A stretch of DNA of 64,000 nucleotides, taken from CAWDMN01 sp963803155 (GTDB lineage: Bacteria > Acidobacteriota > Terriglobia > Versatilivoradales > Versatilivoraceae). Positions 1 through 8,973 of the stretch are shown piece by piece (within the stretch, counting starts at the first letter, position 1; every line of letters starts with the position of its first letter). A model generated the notes under the pieces. It saw only the letters and a list, made by a program, of their open reading frames with translations. It was not told the origin of the DNA and did not search any database. The stretch covers positions 1 to 64,000 of the forward strand of contig CAWDMN010000050.1 of assembly GCA_963803155.1 (NCBI GenBank), given 5' to 3'. The position numbers and the translations under genes are program-made.

Positions 1-1
1 C

Positions 2-424
2 CCTAAGTTGAAACTCGAACTTGTTAAAGAGAATGGAGCGGTCGAAGACATCGAATCAGGGTCTGCCGGACAAAGAACTGCGGGATTACTAGGTTTGATC
101 CTGTCAACCAACGATTCTCCACTCATTATTGACCAACCAGAGGATGACTTAGAAACACGCCTTATCACTTCATTAGTAGTAAGTGGATTGCGTCTACTAA
201 AAAAACAACAACAAGTGATTGTAGTCACTCACAATCCAAATATTCCAGTAAATGGAGCCGCTGAGCAGATTGTGGAAATGCGCTTTTTAAAAGGACAAAT
301 TTGGATTGGGGCAATGGGGGCTCTTCAAAGAAACGAAGTTCGCCGTGCAGTATGCGATGTCATGGAAGGTGGAAAGGATGCTCTTGATAAAAGATACTAT
401 CGCATTTCACGTGCTCTTTCCTGA
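2..424 (+). CDS. C-terminal fragment of an SMC/ABC-type AAA ATPase (5' end outside the window)
   Basis: The open frame runs in from the left edge and stops at TGA 422-424, so only about 140 C-terminal residues are visible. They contain an ABC-signature-like SxGQ segment (SAGQRT), a Walker B motif (LIIDQPEDD) and a downstream H-loop (VVTHNPNIPV). This order is that of the head domain of SMC/RecF-like ATPases. The QPEDDLE and THNPNIPV wording matches ATPases associated with PHP or nuclease domains (TrlF-like group). The Walker A half must lie upstream. The DNA is visibly more A+T-rich than the rest of the window, which hints at horizontal acquisition. The next gene on the same strand encodes a nuclease-like protein. 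Substrate and partner are unknown; a defence or repair role is inference only. Confidence 0.75.
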   Translation, partial: PKLKLELVKENGAVEDIESGSAGQRTAGLLGLILSTNDSPLIIDQPEDDLETRLITSLVVSGLRLLKKQQQVIVVTHNPNIPVNGAAEQIVEMRFLKGQIWIGAMGALQRNEVRRAVCDVMEGGKDALDKRYYRISRALS

Positions 425-524
425 ACGCAATAGTTGCTACAAATGGACTTGAATTATTTGCAGCTTCCATTTTTTTTAAGGAAATCAAAAATTAACAGAT
501 CCTTTATCAAGGTCAAAAATCTCC

Positions 525-1598
525 ATGCCCATCCAACACGCAATCTGGAAAATTGGAACAAAGCCTGAGCCATTAGTTGAAACCACGCTCGGCAAGGAAA
601 CTCTGCTGGAACAGATGATCGTTGAAGACCCAGCAATCCTTTCTGTCCGCTGGTTGCTCATTGGGAGACAGGTTCGCACCTCTCATGGAGGGATCATCGA
701 CCTTCTGGCGCTCAACCAGGATGGTCAAATTATTGTGATTGAACTCAAACGCGATCAGACACCACGCGAGGTGGCCGCCCAGGCGCTTGATTATGCTTCA
801 TGGATACAGAGTTTACAAACAGATGAGATTGCCGATATCTATAGTCACTATTCCGGTGGAAAATCGCTTGGTGAGGCTTTCCAATCGCGATTTGGATTGG
901 CGTTAGACGAAGAACAGCTCAACGGCTCTCATCAAATAGTCATTGTCGCTTCAACCCTCGATTCTAGCACTGAACGGATCGTAAATTACCTGAACGGGAT
1001 GAACGTTCCAATCAATGTCATTTTTTTTCAAGTCTTCAAGGATGGTGGAAGCCAGTATCTTAGCCGCTCTTGGCTGATTGATCCCGTCGAGACAGAAAGT
1101 AAAGCGGCTTCTGGCCCGGCTGGCGTTAAGGGAGAATGGAACGGCGAGTACTACGTTTCCTTTGGAGAAAGTGAATCTCGGTGTTGGGAAGAGGCAGTGA
1201 AATATAGCTTCATCTGCGGCGGCGGAGGCAATTGGTACAGCCAGACACTTTTCATGCTTTCCACTGGGGATCGGGTATGGGTAAATGTGCCAAAGTCAGG
1301 TTATGTTGGTGTAGGCCGTGTCACCGATCCCGCGATACGGGCATGCGAATTCAGAGTTAATGTAGATGGAGCCGTCTGCCCTTTTCTTGAAATTGCTAAA
1401 GCCAGCTACAACCGGCAGCAAATCGACAATGAAGAGGAGTGCGAGTATTTCGTCTCCGTCGAGTGGATCAAAACCCTGCCCATCGATCAAGCCATTTCAG
1501 AAGTCGGCTTTTTCGGCAACCAGAATACCGTTGCCCGACCCAAGACCCAGAAATGGATTCATACGATCGAGCGACTGAAGCAACGCTTTGGCATTTGA
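525..1598 (+). CDS. PD-(D/E)XK nuclease-fold protein (NucS/DUF91-like)
   Basis: The 357-residue protein has a predicted restriction-endonuclease-like core in its N-terminal half. D59 and the E73-x-K75 pair form a D-x13-E-x-K arrangement inside the strand-like segment QIIVIELKRD, followed by a helix with Q86 (AAQALDYASW). This layout is that of NucS/DUF91 and related PD-(D/E)XK enzymes, which cut branched, mismatched or foreign DNA. Residues from about 200 on form a second domain (GEYYVSFGE...GGGNWYSQTL...GDRVWVNVP) that resembles a small beta-barrel or EVE/PUA-like reader; that part is weak. No strong ribosome binding site precedes the ATG. It follows the ATPase fragment by 100 bp in the same direction and lies just upstream of an insertion sequence. 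Fold is likely; target is unknown. Confidence 0.7.
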   Translation: MPIQHAIWKIGTKPEPLVETTLGKETLLEQMIVEDPAILSVRWLLIGRQVRTSHGGIIDLLALNQDGQIIVIELKRDQTPREVAAQALDYASWIQSLQTDEIADIYSHYSGGKSLGEAFQSRFGLALDEEQLNGSHQIVIVASTLDSSTERIVNYLNGMNVPINVIFFQVFKDGGSQYLSRSWLIDPVETESKAASGPAGVKGEWNGEYYVSFGESESRCWEEAVKYSFICGGGGNWYSQTLFMLSTGDRVWVNVPKSGYVGVGRVTDPAIRACEFRVNVDGAVCPFLEIAKASYNRQQIDNEEECEYFVSVEWIKTLPIDQAISEVGFFGNQNTVARPKTQKWIHTIERLKQRFGI

Positions 1599-1927
1599 TA
1601 CGCAAGTGTGGCAAAGCCAAGTCCATTTCACCCATGCCCATGAGAAGCTGATTATTGATTATCGCATTTCACTTTGACACCGGTAAAGTTGAAGGAATTT
1701 ATGGATTAAAATTGCAGGAACTTTTTTAAAAAAGGTATCTCTTGAGACCATCAAAGGATACTCGCTTGATACTATTTACCGGTAATTTGCTGATCAGCAA
1801 ATTTACTCAGACACAAAAGGAGTGGGAAAAGGAGTTCATTCTACAATCAGCCATACTGATATCCATCGGCTATTGAATGCCCTGCTAGTGCTTACTTCGA
1901 ACCTTTTTTCTTTATCTCCACCTCCGG
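1599..1927. other. Intergenic stretch before the IS element
   Basis: About 330 bp without a convincing reading frame. I see no tRNA, no clear promoter and no repeat. The sequence is A+T-rich and could be remnant DNA of the accessory region that the insertion sequence entered. Confidence 0.5.
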
Positions 1928-1936
1928 TTGAAATAC
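1928..1936. repeat. Left 9-bp target-site duplication of the IS256-family element
   Basis: TTGAAATAC lies directly outside the left terminal inverted repeat and is repeated exactly at 3335-3343 outside the right one. IS256-family transposition normally duplicates 8-9 bp. Confidence 0.85.
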
Positions 1937-3334
1937 GGGAAAGTCCTAAACTTAGTTGAAAAAGGAGCATGACCTCACTTAAAACAGAGGTGTTTTACCG
2001 GCAAGTAAGACACTGAGATTAAGGAGATCATGCATGGGACAGAGAGTAATTGGAGCCGGAAAAAGAAGCAAGGGCAAAGAGAGAAGAAAAAAGAGACAAC
2101 AAATCCAAGAAGAAGTTAGGACTTTGGACAGTCGGTTTGAACTGATCCAGATGTTGATCCCTCTAGGCTTGAAAGCAGTGGAAGAAGAATTACAGAAAGA
2201 GGTGGAACAGCTGGTTGGCCGCGGAGCCAGCCGGAGTCCGGAGAATCGACGCTGGGGAAGAAATCCAGGATCAGTCTACCTGGGAGATCAGAAAGTCAGA
2301 GTCGAAGTGCCGCGAGTACGAAATGTAGCGGTGCGCCAAGAAGTGCCTCTGGAGAGTTATCAAGCTTTTCGAAAGACGAAGGTGTTGGACCATCAGGTCC
2401 TGAATCGACTGATCTGTGGGATCAGCCAGAGGCAATATGAACAGGCGGCTCTCTGTGTGCCCGAGACGTTTGGGATCAAAAAGAGCAGTGTGTCGCGACA
2501 CTTCATTCGAACCACGGCTCGGAAGTTGGAAACTTTTTTGAATCGGGATTTGAGCCAGCACGATCTTGTGGCGATCTTTATCGATGGGAAGCGGTTAGCA
2601 GAAACCGATATGATCGTGGCTTTGGGGATTACGCTCGAGGGTAAAAAGATCCTATTGGGATTTGTAGAAGCCAGCACAGAAAATCAACGAGTGGCTCAGG
2701 ATTTTATCCAGCGACTGCTGGATCGAGGGTTAAGAACCGAACAGGAGATTCTCTTCATTATCGACGGAGCCAAAGGGCTGTATAAAGGGATCAAGGCGAG
2801 CCTGGCGGAGAAAGCCTTGATTCAAAGATGCCAATGGCACAAGCGGGAAAATGTAGTCAGTTATTTGAGCCGGGAACAAGCAAAACGATTCCGGCAGAAA
2901 ATGCAGACGGCTTATCAGCAACCCAGTTATGAAAAGGCGAAAGAAGCCCTGGAGCGAATTGCTAAAGAGCTGCGATTGATCAATGGTTCTGCGGTGGAGA
3001 GCCTGAAAGAAGGGTTAGAAGAGACTCTGACTCTGCATCGTTTGGGATTGTTTGAAGAATTAGGCACCAGTTTTAAAACCACCAATTGCATTGAGAATGT
3101 GAATCGGCAATTGGAGCGGTTGACGCATCGAGTCAGTTACTGGAAGAACAGCGATCAGCGCCAGCGTTGGATAGCCACGTCGCTCCTGCAAATTGAGCCC
3201 GGGCTAAGAAAGGTGAAAGGCTTTCGTCATCTAAAAGCCCTTCGCAAAGCCATGAAAAAGGAAAGTCATCCAAAATCGGATCAAGCAGCCGCTTGAGGCT
3301 TATGCTCATTTTCAACTAAAAAAGGGCTTGACCC
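1937..3334 (+). mobile_element. Complete IS256-family insertion sequence (1,398 bp)
   Basis: The element is bounded by imperfect terminal inverted repeats that both begin with GGG. The left end reads GGGAAAGTCC and then TTAGTTGAAAA (1952-1962). The right end, read on the minus strand, is GGGTCAAGCC and then TTAGTTGAAAA. The similarity continues inward as GGAGCAT (left) and GAGCAT (right). A single transposase gene fills the interior. Identical 9-bp flanks and an intact transposase frame suggest a recent, possibly still active insertion. It sits between the nuclease-like gene and the tRNA/housekeeping block and may mark the edge of an accessory region. Confidence 0.9.
2034..3296 (+). CDS. IS256-family (mutator-type) DDE transposase
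   Basis: The 420-residue protein has the IS256/Mutator signature. The first catalytic Asp is D184 in FIDGKRLAE, the second D244 in FIIDGAKGL, and the Glu is E354 in TNCIENVNRQL. A C-x2-H motif (C266-H269, QRCQWHK) follows the second Asp as in the family. The basic N-terminus (KRSKGKERRKKR) and the helical region before D184 fit the DNA-binding part. AAGGAG lies 8 bp before the ATG. The length is within the usual 390-430 range. It would excise and insert the surrounding element by binding its terminal repeats. Confidence 0.95.
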   Translation: MGQRVIGAGKRSKGKERRKKRQQIQEEVRTLDSRFELIQMLIPLGLKAVEEELQKEVEQLVGRGASRSPENRRWGRNPGSVYLGDQKVRVEVPRVRNVAVRQEVPLESYQAFRKTKVLDHQVLNRLICGISQRQYEQAALCVPETFGIKKSSVSRHFIRTTARKLETFLNRDLSQHDLVAIFIDGKRLAETDMIVALGITLEGKKILLGFVEASTENQRVAQDFIQRLLDRGLRTEQEILFIIDGAKGLYKGIKASLAEKALIQRCQWHKRENVVSYLSREQAKRFRQKMQTAYQQPSYEKAKEALERIAKELRLINGSAVESLKEGLEETLTLHRLGLFEELGTSFKTTNCIENVNRQLERLTHRVSYWKNSDQRQRWIATSLLQIEPGLRKVKGFRHLKALRKAMKKESHPKSDQAAA

Positions 3335-3343
3335 TTGAAATAC
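3335..3343. repeat. Right 9-bp target-site duplication of the IS256-family element
   Basis: Exact copy of TTGAAATAC found at 1928-1936. The 224 bp between it and the tRNA hold no gene that I can support. Confidence 0.85.
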
Positions 3344-3567
3344 CTATAGAACCACAAATATCAGGGCCTATAGAAGATTCAAATGATCACTCACCCTTCT
3401 GAAGGTTTTTTTCCGGCCCGCCTCGGGTTGTTTCCTTGAACGTTTAATGCTGCCAAATGCGGGAACGATAATAAATCGTTACGGAAGAAGACTCATACAC
3501 GGCAAGGCATAATGGGATGTGAATTCGGCTCCACCTTGTCAACTTTTCGCAGATGATAATAGGAGGT

Positions 3568-3644
3568 TGGTAGCGGGGGGCGGGATCGAACCGCCGACCT
3601 AAGGGTTATGAATCCTTCGCTCTAACCATCTGAGCTACCCCGCC
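3568..3644 (-). tRNA. tRNA-Met (anticodon CAT), 3' CCA encoded
   Basis: Read on the minus strand, the sequence folds into a full cloverleaf. The acceptor stem is GGCGGGG/CCCCGCT with a terminal G-U pair, the D-arm is GCTC...GAGC, and the anticodon loop is TTCATAA. The T-arm is GGCGG-TTCGATC-CCGCC, followed by A73 and a genomically encoded CCA (TGG at 3568-3570). The anticodon stem has one A-C mismatch next to the loop and lacks the three consecutive G-C pairs of initiator tRNAs, so an elongator Met tRNA is most likely. A lysidine-modified tRNA-Ile(CAT) cannot be excluded from sequence alone. Confidence 0.9.
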
Positions 3645-3757
3645 TCATGGTGCGGATCCAGCAAACAGCGCCAGACATCATAGTGGACAGATGCGAAAAA
3701 GTCAACAGTGGCCGCAGTTGTCGGAGGAAATATGGGCCCATCGAAATGCTGCAATTA

Positions 3758-4192
3758 TCATCTGATCAATTGTTGAAAATCAGGGGAAATCGTCACCGGC
3801 CGTCCTTCGATGTCCACCATGACATGGACAGTCCGTCCACTGGCAATGAGAGTGCCATCCTCAGCCTGGACAACCTGGTAAAGAAAGGATACGGTTCTTT
3901 TGCGGATACGCTCAATCCGAGTGCGGATTTTCAGCAGGTCATCATAGTGCGCCGCGCTGTGATATCGGCATTCCGCCTCAGCTACCGCCAGAAATTTCCG
4001 TTCCCTTTTCTCCATGACTCGATAATTTAATCCCCGCTGCCGACTGAGTTCCGTCCGCCCGACTTCAAACCAAACCAGGTAATTGGCATAGTAGACTACG
4101 CCCATCTGATCGGTATCGGCATAGCGAACGCGAATTTCGGTTTCCGACCAAGTATTCTCCGCCACTGAAGAAGATGGAGTTGGAATGGGCAT
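3758..4192 (-). CDS. Acyl-CoA thioesterase, YbgC/FadM family (hot-dog fold)
   Basis: The protein carries the 4HBT signature near its N-terminus (RVRYADTDQMGVVYYANY), with the Asp and following Gly/Tyr residues of the YbgC/FadM active site. The hot-dog core continues through EVGRTELSRQRG and ends after VTISPDF. Enzymes of this family hydrolyse acyl-CoA or acyl-ACP thioesters in the cytoplasm, and in Proteobacteria ybgC neighbours the Tol-Pal genes. I place the start at ATG 4192 (144 residues, GGAG upstream); a TTG at 4231 would add 13 residues that do not resemble the family. It lies downstream of skp but beyond a strong terminator, so it is probably a separate transcript. Confidence 0.85.
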   Translation of the reverse strand: MPIPTPSSSVAENTWSETEIRVRYADTDQMGVVYYANYLVWFEVGRTELSRQRGLNYRVMEKRERKFLAVAEAECRYHSAAHYDDLLKIRTRIERIRKRTVSFLYQVVQAEDGTLIASGRTVHVMVDIEGRPVTISPDFQQLIR

Positions 4193-4454
4193 CGGGAGGA
4201 GATTCTCCACTTGAATTCTAAGATTCCTCAAACGTCAAATGGATGATCTGAAAGCGACGAAAATCAGCCGCAAAAGGTGATGGAATTACACGGGCGCAAT
4301 GGGATGAGGAGGGGGTTCCACTTTCATGACTCTCATAAGAGGATATTCGGAGGCAATCAAGATCCTCTCCCCTTCTCTGTGTCTTCGTGGTTCCTGATTA
4401 CTCCGCTTAGGTCCAAGTTCTGTCCGGCATGACCCAAAGGTTGGAAATGGCGCC

Positions 4455-4504
4455 AAAAAACCTGCGTCATGCAGATTAGATTATGGACCCAATCTGCATG
4501 ACGC
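4455..4504 (-). terminator. Rho-independent terminator of the skp transcript
   Basis: GCGTCATGCAGATT (4464-4477) and AATCTGCATGACGC (4491-4504) form a perfect 14-bp stem around a 13-nt loop. On the minus strand the stem is followed by a run of six T (4455-4460). It lies 30 bp past the skp stop codon. Confidence 0.85.
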
Positions 4505-4533
4505 CTATTTCAACAATCCGGACCGAGAAGACA

Positions 4534-5163
4534 TTATTTCGTTTTTGGAGGAGCAGAAGTGGCAGGTTTGGCTGCCGGAGCCATAGGTTTGGCCGCGGGA
4601 GCCGCAGGTTTTGCCGCTGCGGGAGCTCCAGCCGACGGAGCGGCGTCATACCGCTTTACTATATCGTCGGTGATTTCAATTGACGGATCGTAATAAATGA
4701 CCTGAGTGTTTTGGCTGGAGGGATCCAAAATCATGGCAATCTGGTTTTCTTTGGCATACTGATCCACCAGAGGACCCAATTTGACGCCCAAGCGGCTATA
4801 AATCTCCTGCTGCATCTGGCCAAATTCTTTCTGAGCGTCTTCCTGCAACCGGGTTAATTCAGTAGTCCCTTGTTCAACCTTCTTGGCTAATGAAGCCCGT
4901 GCATCATCCGCCAAAGTCTGTCCCTGAGTCTGCAGCTGTTTGCGCATCTCTTCAAGGTCATTATTTTTCTTCTGCAATTCATTTTGTTTGGCCGTGAGCT
5001 TGGACTGGAAATCGGCTATGGCCTGTTTACCTTCCATGGTCATTTCCATTGCCCGCGCCATGTTCAAAATGGCTATTTTACCGCCTCCCTGCGCCCATAC
5101 ACCTGCTGGCATCAATAAAGCCATTAAACCAATTAATAGTCTTTTTGTTCCATTTCTCAGCAT
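4534..5163 (-). CDS. skp: OmpH/Skp-family periplasmic chaperone
   Basis: The 209-residue protein starts with a signal peptide (basic KR, hydrophobic LLIGLMALLMPAG, cleavage near VWAQ). A conserved KIAILNMARAME segment is followed by a long charged coiled coil (residues ~45-120, FQSKLTAKQNELQKKNN...), as in Skp tentacle helices. The fold closes with an NQIAMILDPSS...VIYYDPSIEITDDIVKRYD strand-helix segment. The last ~35 residues are an Ala/Pro/Lys-rich tail (AAKPAAPAAKP) not found in E. coli Skp and perhaps an envelope-binding linker. Skp holds outer-membrane proteins in the periplasm before BamA insertion. It follows rseP as in many Gram-negative genomes, but bamA is absent between them here. 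AAGGAG lies 12 bp before the ATG. Confidence 0.88.
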   Translation of the reverse strand: MLRNGTKRLLIGLMALLMPAGVWAQGGGKIAILNMARAMEMTMEGKQAIADFQSKLTAKQNELQKKNNDLEEMRKQLQTQGQTLADDARASLAKKVEQGTTELTRLQEDAQKEFGQMQQEIYSRLGVKLGPLVDQYAKENQIAMILDPSSQNTQVIYYDPSIEITDDIVKRYDAAPSAGAPAAAKPAAPAAKPMAPAAKPATSAPPKTK

Positions 5164-5406
5164 CGTTAATCCGTGCTCCTTGAGATAAGTTGGCCTACGC
5201 CCTTCAGCCTAATCTGCATATGATACACATCTGATGCTAGTTTGACTAGTGGGGATGCAAAATTTTCCCAAACTATAAATCTCTCCTCATTCATTCCCAT
5301 CATTTCTGACGTTTGCCCCCCGCTTCGTTGAGTCAAAGGTAAGCGAATCGACTCGATCCCTATGATTCAATTTCATCAAATCCACATCATGAAATAATGA
5401 AGAGCA

Positions 5407-6759
5407 TCAAGGGAAGTACTTCCAAACCGAAGCTGGCAGGAGTTTGACCAAGTCGTTGTATGTCACCACCACTGCCAAAAGCAGCAATAAGACCACACTA
5501 GCCTGAACGATTCGTTCCCGCCATTTTAAGCTGAGGTCCCGTCGCACTAACCCTTCAATCAGGAGAATCGTAATGACGCCTCCATCCATGATCGGAATGG
5601 GAAGCAGGTTAAAAATGCCGAGGTTCAGGCTGATTGCCGCCATGAGAAAAAGAAGGGTGCTAAATCCGGAACGGGCTGCCAACCCGGATTGGCGAGCGAT
5701 CCCGACCGGCCCCTCCAGCATCCGGATAGAAGCTTCCTGGCGGAACAACTTGTGTAGAATTTCAAAAATCATCTGGGCAAATTCCAGGTTTTGCTTCCAG
5801 GATTCCTGAAAGGCCTCTCCCAGAGAAAGCTTCTTGACGACCATCTTTTCGGCCAGTTCACGTTCAATCCCGATCATGCGACGATTAGTAACCTTGTCCC
5901 AATAGGGCCGCACCTGGAATGCCATTTCCCGTCCCTGGCGATTTACTACCACTGGGACAACTGGATCGTGGCTGTTTTGCAGGACTTCGATCATATCTTT
6001 CCCTTCGGCCTCTAAATCGACACCGCCAATCTTCAAAATCCTGTCGCCCGGCTTCAGCCCTGCTTCAGCCGCCGGCTTGCCGGGAACAATATTCTTGATC
6101 GTAGCCAAAGAAGGAAAGTACGGCGAAACCCCCATGAATCCGCTCTTCTCCCGTCCGTGGGCTTCGGGAGTAATCTGTCGAACCATCCGTCCCGACGCGC
6201 GCTCAATTTCAAATTCCAGCGGATGGTTGGCGCTCGTTGTCACTTCCAACAACAATTGTTCCCACGTGGGATTTACTTTATTGTCAATCCGCAGGATCCG
6301 GTCGTGAGGACGCAGTCCAGCTTTTTCCGCGGGGGAACCTGAAGCGATGAGACCGACAACCACAGGTTCATTCCGCGTGGCAGGGACTTCGAATTTATAG
6401 AAAAAAAGACAGGTCAGAAGAATCAAGGCCAAGAGCACGTTCATGACTGGCCCCATGAGAGCAACCAAAAAACGCTGCCATTTGGGCCGGGAAAGGAATT
6501 CTTCAATACCGCCTGTGAGTTCATCCCCCGGGTTTTCACCAGCCATCTTAACGTACCCTCCCAGAGGCACGACACAGACTTTGTATTCGGTTTCCCCTTT
6601 GCGAAAACCGAAAAGCTTGCGGCCAAAACCCACCGAAAAAGCTTCGACTCGAATTTTAAAAATTTTGGCCATAATAAAATGACCAAATTCGTGAACAATG
6701 ACCACCGTGCAAAACACAAACAGCACGCTCAGCACATTAAAGGAAAAAAAATCTAGCAT
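5407..6759 (-). CDS. rseP: Site-2 zinc metalloprotease RseP
   Basis: A 450-residue polytopic membrane protease. HEFGH (residues 23-27) in the first membrane helix gives the zinc-binding and catalytic residues. The second conserved site, IPIMDGG (388-394), stands near the third core helix in the position of the NPDG-type motif. Two PDZ domains lie between them (about 130-200 and 215-285), each with its G-x-PA-A-GL-PGD-like loop (GSPAEKAGLRPHDRI; GKPAAEAGLKPGDRI). RseP cleaves anti-sigma factors and remnant signal peptides within the inner membrane. It follows dxr in the conserved uppS-cdsA-dxr-rseP order, with a 149-bp gap from dxr. Length and topology are normal. Confidence 0.93.
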   Translation of the reverse strand: MLDFFSFNVLSVLFVFCTVVIVHEFGHFIMAKIFKIRVEAFSVGFGRKLFGFRKGETEYKVCVVPLGGYVKMAGENPGDELTGGIEEFLSRPKWQRFLVALMGPVMNVLLALILLTCLFFYKFEVPATRNEPVVVGLIASGSPAEKAGLRPHDRILRIDNKVNPTWEQLLLEVTTSANHPLEFEIERASGRMVRQITPEAHGREKSGFMGVSPYFPSLATIKNIVPGKPAAEAGLKPGDRILKIGGVDLEAEGKDMIEVLQNSHDPVVPVVVNRQGREMAFQVRPYWDKVTNRRMIGIERELAEKMVVKKLSLGEAFQESWKQNLEFAQMIFEILHKLFRQEASIRMLEGPVGIARQSGLAARSGFSTLLFLMAAISLNLGIFNLLPIPIMDGGVITILLIEGLVRRDLSLKWRERIVQASVVLLLLLAVVVTYNDLVKLLPASVWKYFP

Positions 6760-6908
6760 TGAACGCCATCCCCGTGAACTTTTCTTTTAAACTTACGGAA
6801 AAGATTCTTCCAAATCGTGCAAGGAAAAACCTTTCAACTCGCCAGACACGAATAAATTTTAACACTTCTATGGAGCACCTAGAGAAATGATTCCCTTCAA
6901 GGGGGCTT

Positions 6909-8090
6909 TTAATTATGACAATAATCTTGCTCAATAATTTTCTGAGTTTCGAGCCGAACCTGAGCATCCTGCTCCAGAATCGTCCCGATCGTGAGACTAT
7001 CCGTTTGCTCGGGACATGATTTCAGCATGCGTTCGACAACCTGTGGGATCGCCATAAAAGGGATTCTGCGCCGCAAAAAAGCCTCGACTGCAACTTCATC
7101 GGCTGCGTTGAGGTAACATGGGAAAAGCCCCTGTTTTCGGCCTGCCTGATAGGCAAAATCCAAGCATGGGAATTTATGGAGGTCCGGTTCCATGAATTCC
7201 AATGGCCGAATGCGAGCGAAATCCAAAGAGTGTAGAGAACTGGGCACCCGGTTTGGATATGTCAAGGCATATTGGATGGGATGGCACATATCCGTCACAC
7301 CCAGATGGGCAATCACCGCACCATCAATATACTCTACCATGGAGTGAACCACCGATTGAGGGTGGATTAAGACCGATACTTTGTCCGCGGGCAGATCAAA
7401 CAACCATCGGGCTTCAATGATTTCAAATCCTTTGTTCATAAGAGTCGCGGAATCAATGGTGATCCGATTCCCCATATTCCAAGTGGGATGTTTTAGAGCC
7501 ATCTCAGGGGTGATAGAACCCATTTTTTCCGAGGGCATAGTCCTGAAAGGGCCACCCGAAGCTGTCAGGATTAGCCGATGCACCTCTTTTTTTGTGCCCG
7601 CCCGGAGACATTGGTGAATGGCACTGTGTTCGCTGTCGACTGGCAGAATGCTTGCGCCATGAAGGACGGCTGCTTTAGTCACCAACTCACCTGCCACGAC
7701 TAGAATTTCTTTGTTGGCCAAGGCGATTGATTTACCGCGCCGAATGGCTTCATAGGTAGGCGCCAGACCCGCCACTCCAACAACAGCGCTGACCAGAAGG
7801 TCCACTTCGGGATGAATGGCCACTTCCATCAATCCCTCACTGCCAACGCTGATTTTAGGCTTAGACTTGACTCCCAGGAGATCGAGTTTGCGGTTTAAAG
7901 CTTCAATAGAAGAAGGATGCGAAACGGAGACCAGTTCAGGGCGAAACCGTGCCACTTGTTCAGCCAACAAGGTAATGTTCGTCCCTGCCGCCAACCCTAG
8001 GATACGAAAGTCGTCAGAAAGATGTTCAACCACCTTCAGGCTGTTTTTTCCGATGGAACCGGTAGATCCCAGAATACTGATGCTTTTCAT
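6909..8090 (-). CDS. dxr: 1-deoxy-D-xylulose 5-phosphate reductoisomerase
   Basis: The 393-residue protein has an N-terminal NADPH site GSTGSIG (8-14) and an LANKEIL segment near 124-130. The metal/substrate site is LPVDSEHSAI with D152 and E154, completed by the conserved MNKGFEIIEA. The flexible loop contains the expected HPTWNMG. Dxr converts DXP to MEP, the committed step of the non-mevalonate isoprenoid pathway. That pathway supplies the isoprenoid precursor for the uppS product encoded two genes upstream. It lies 70 bp after cdsA on the same strand. Length and motifs are complete. Confidence 0.96.
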   Translation of the reverse strand: MKSISILGSTGSIGKNSLKVVEHLSDDFRILGLAAGTNITLLAEQVARFRPELVSVSHPSSIEALNRKLDLLGVKSKPKISVGSEGLMEVAIHPEVDLLVSAVVGVAGLAPTYEAIRRGKSIALANKEILVVAGELVTKAAVLHGASILPVDSEHSAIHQCLRAGTKKEVHRLILTASGGPFRTMPSEKMGSITPEMALKHPTWNMGNRITIDSATLMNKGFEIIEARWLFDLPADKVSVLIHPQSVVHSMVEYIDGAVIAHLGVTDMCHPIQYALTYPNRVPSSLHSLDFARIRPLEFMEPDLHKFPCLDFAYQAGRKQGLFPCYLNAADEVAVEAFLRRRIPFMAIPQVVERMLKSCPEQTDSLTIGTILEQDAQVRLETQKIIEQDYCHN

Positions 8091-8160
8091 AGAATCTCAA
8101 CTTAGCCGAACCAGGGCCAAATGCTCCGTGCCAACCACCTAAATTTTCGGCAAATTCTCT

Positions 8161-8973
8161 TCAAGGCAAAAACCACACCAAATAGCAGTATAAAATCGGG
8201 GCCGCAAAGAGCACCGCATCGATCCGATCCAGCATGCCACCGTGTCCGGGAAGCAAGTTGGAAGAATCCTTAACCCCTGCTCCCCTTTTGAGACACGACT
8301 CGGCTAAATCCCCTAACTGGCCTGAAATACTCAAGACCAAACTAATAATGATCAGTGATAGAAAGGACTCTCCTGGCAACAGCCACCATTTTCCGATGCC
8401 TGCCGCAAAAAAAGATCCCACTCCTCCACCCACCGCGCCTTCCCAGGTTTTCTTGGGGCTGATCCGAGGCGCCAATTTATGACGACCCCAAAGCTTGCCA
8501 ACGCAAAAAGCCGCCGTATCGCCAAACCAGCAGGTTAGCAGACCCCAAAAAACCCAACGATTCCCTCCGGCTGATCCCGCCTGATTCAGGCGGATCAATA
8601 TAAACAACGCCAGCGGGAGGGTAACGTAGAGCAGGCCCATCAAAGTGATGGCGGTGGCAGGCAAAACTGAGGCCAAGCGATCGGCCCGAGTCAAGCCAAA
8701 CACCAAAATGATAAGACAGCCTGCAATCAGGCAAAAAAACAACAATTGATAATGGGTAGAAAAAAAATGAAGGATTACCAACAAGCTCAGGCTGAGCAAA
8801 TGTCCCGGCCATCGGAAAGGTTCAAATCCTGCCTTCGAGGCAATTGACCAGTATTCCTCCAGCGCCAAATAGGAGACGATAACAACCAAAATGCTAAAAC
8901 AGATAGGAGGCAGATACTCAAGGATGGCAATCAGGAGCAGAATCAGGGGAATGGCCGTGAGGACGCGCTTCAT
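8161..8973 (-). CDS. cdsA: Phosphatidate cytidylyltransferase
   Basis: The 270-residue integral membrane protein is strongly hydrophobic, with about eight predicted helices. It carries the CDP-diglyceride synthetase signature near its C-terminus: SCLKRGAGVKDSSN, then PGHGGMLDRID. The conserved ISPKKTWEGAVGGG segment precedes it. CdsA makes CDP-diacylglycerol from phosphatidate and CTP, the branch point of phospholipid synthesis. Its start codon overlaps the uppS stop by 4 bp (8970-8973), which indicates translational coupling. Confidence 0.95.
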   Translation of the reverse strand: MKRVLTAIPLILLLIAILEYLPPICFSILVVIVSYLALEEYWSIASKAGFEPFRWPGHLLSLSLLVILHFFSTHYQLLFFCLIAGCLIILVFGLTRADRLASVLPATAITLMGLLYVTLPLALFILIRLNQAGSAGGNRWVFWGLLTCWFGDTAAFCVGKLWGRHKLAPRISPKKTWEGAVGGGVGSFFAAGIGKWWLLPGESFLSLIIISLVLSISGQLGDLAESCLKRGAGVKDSSNLLPGHGGMLDRIDAVLFAAPILYCYLVWFLP

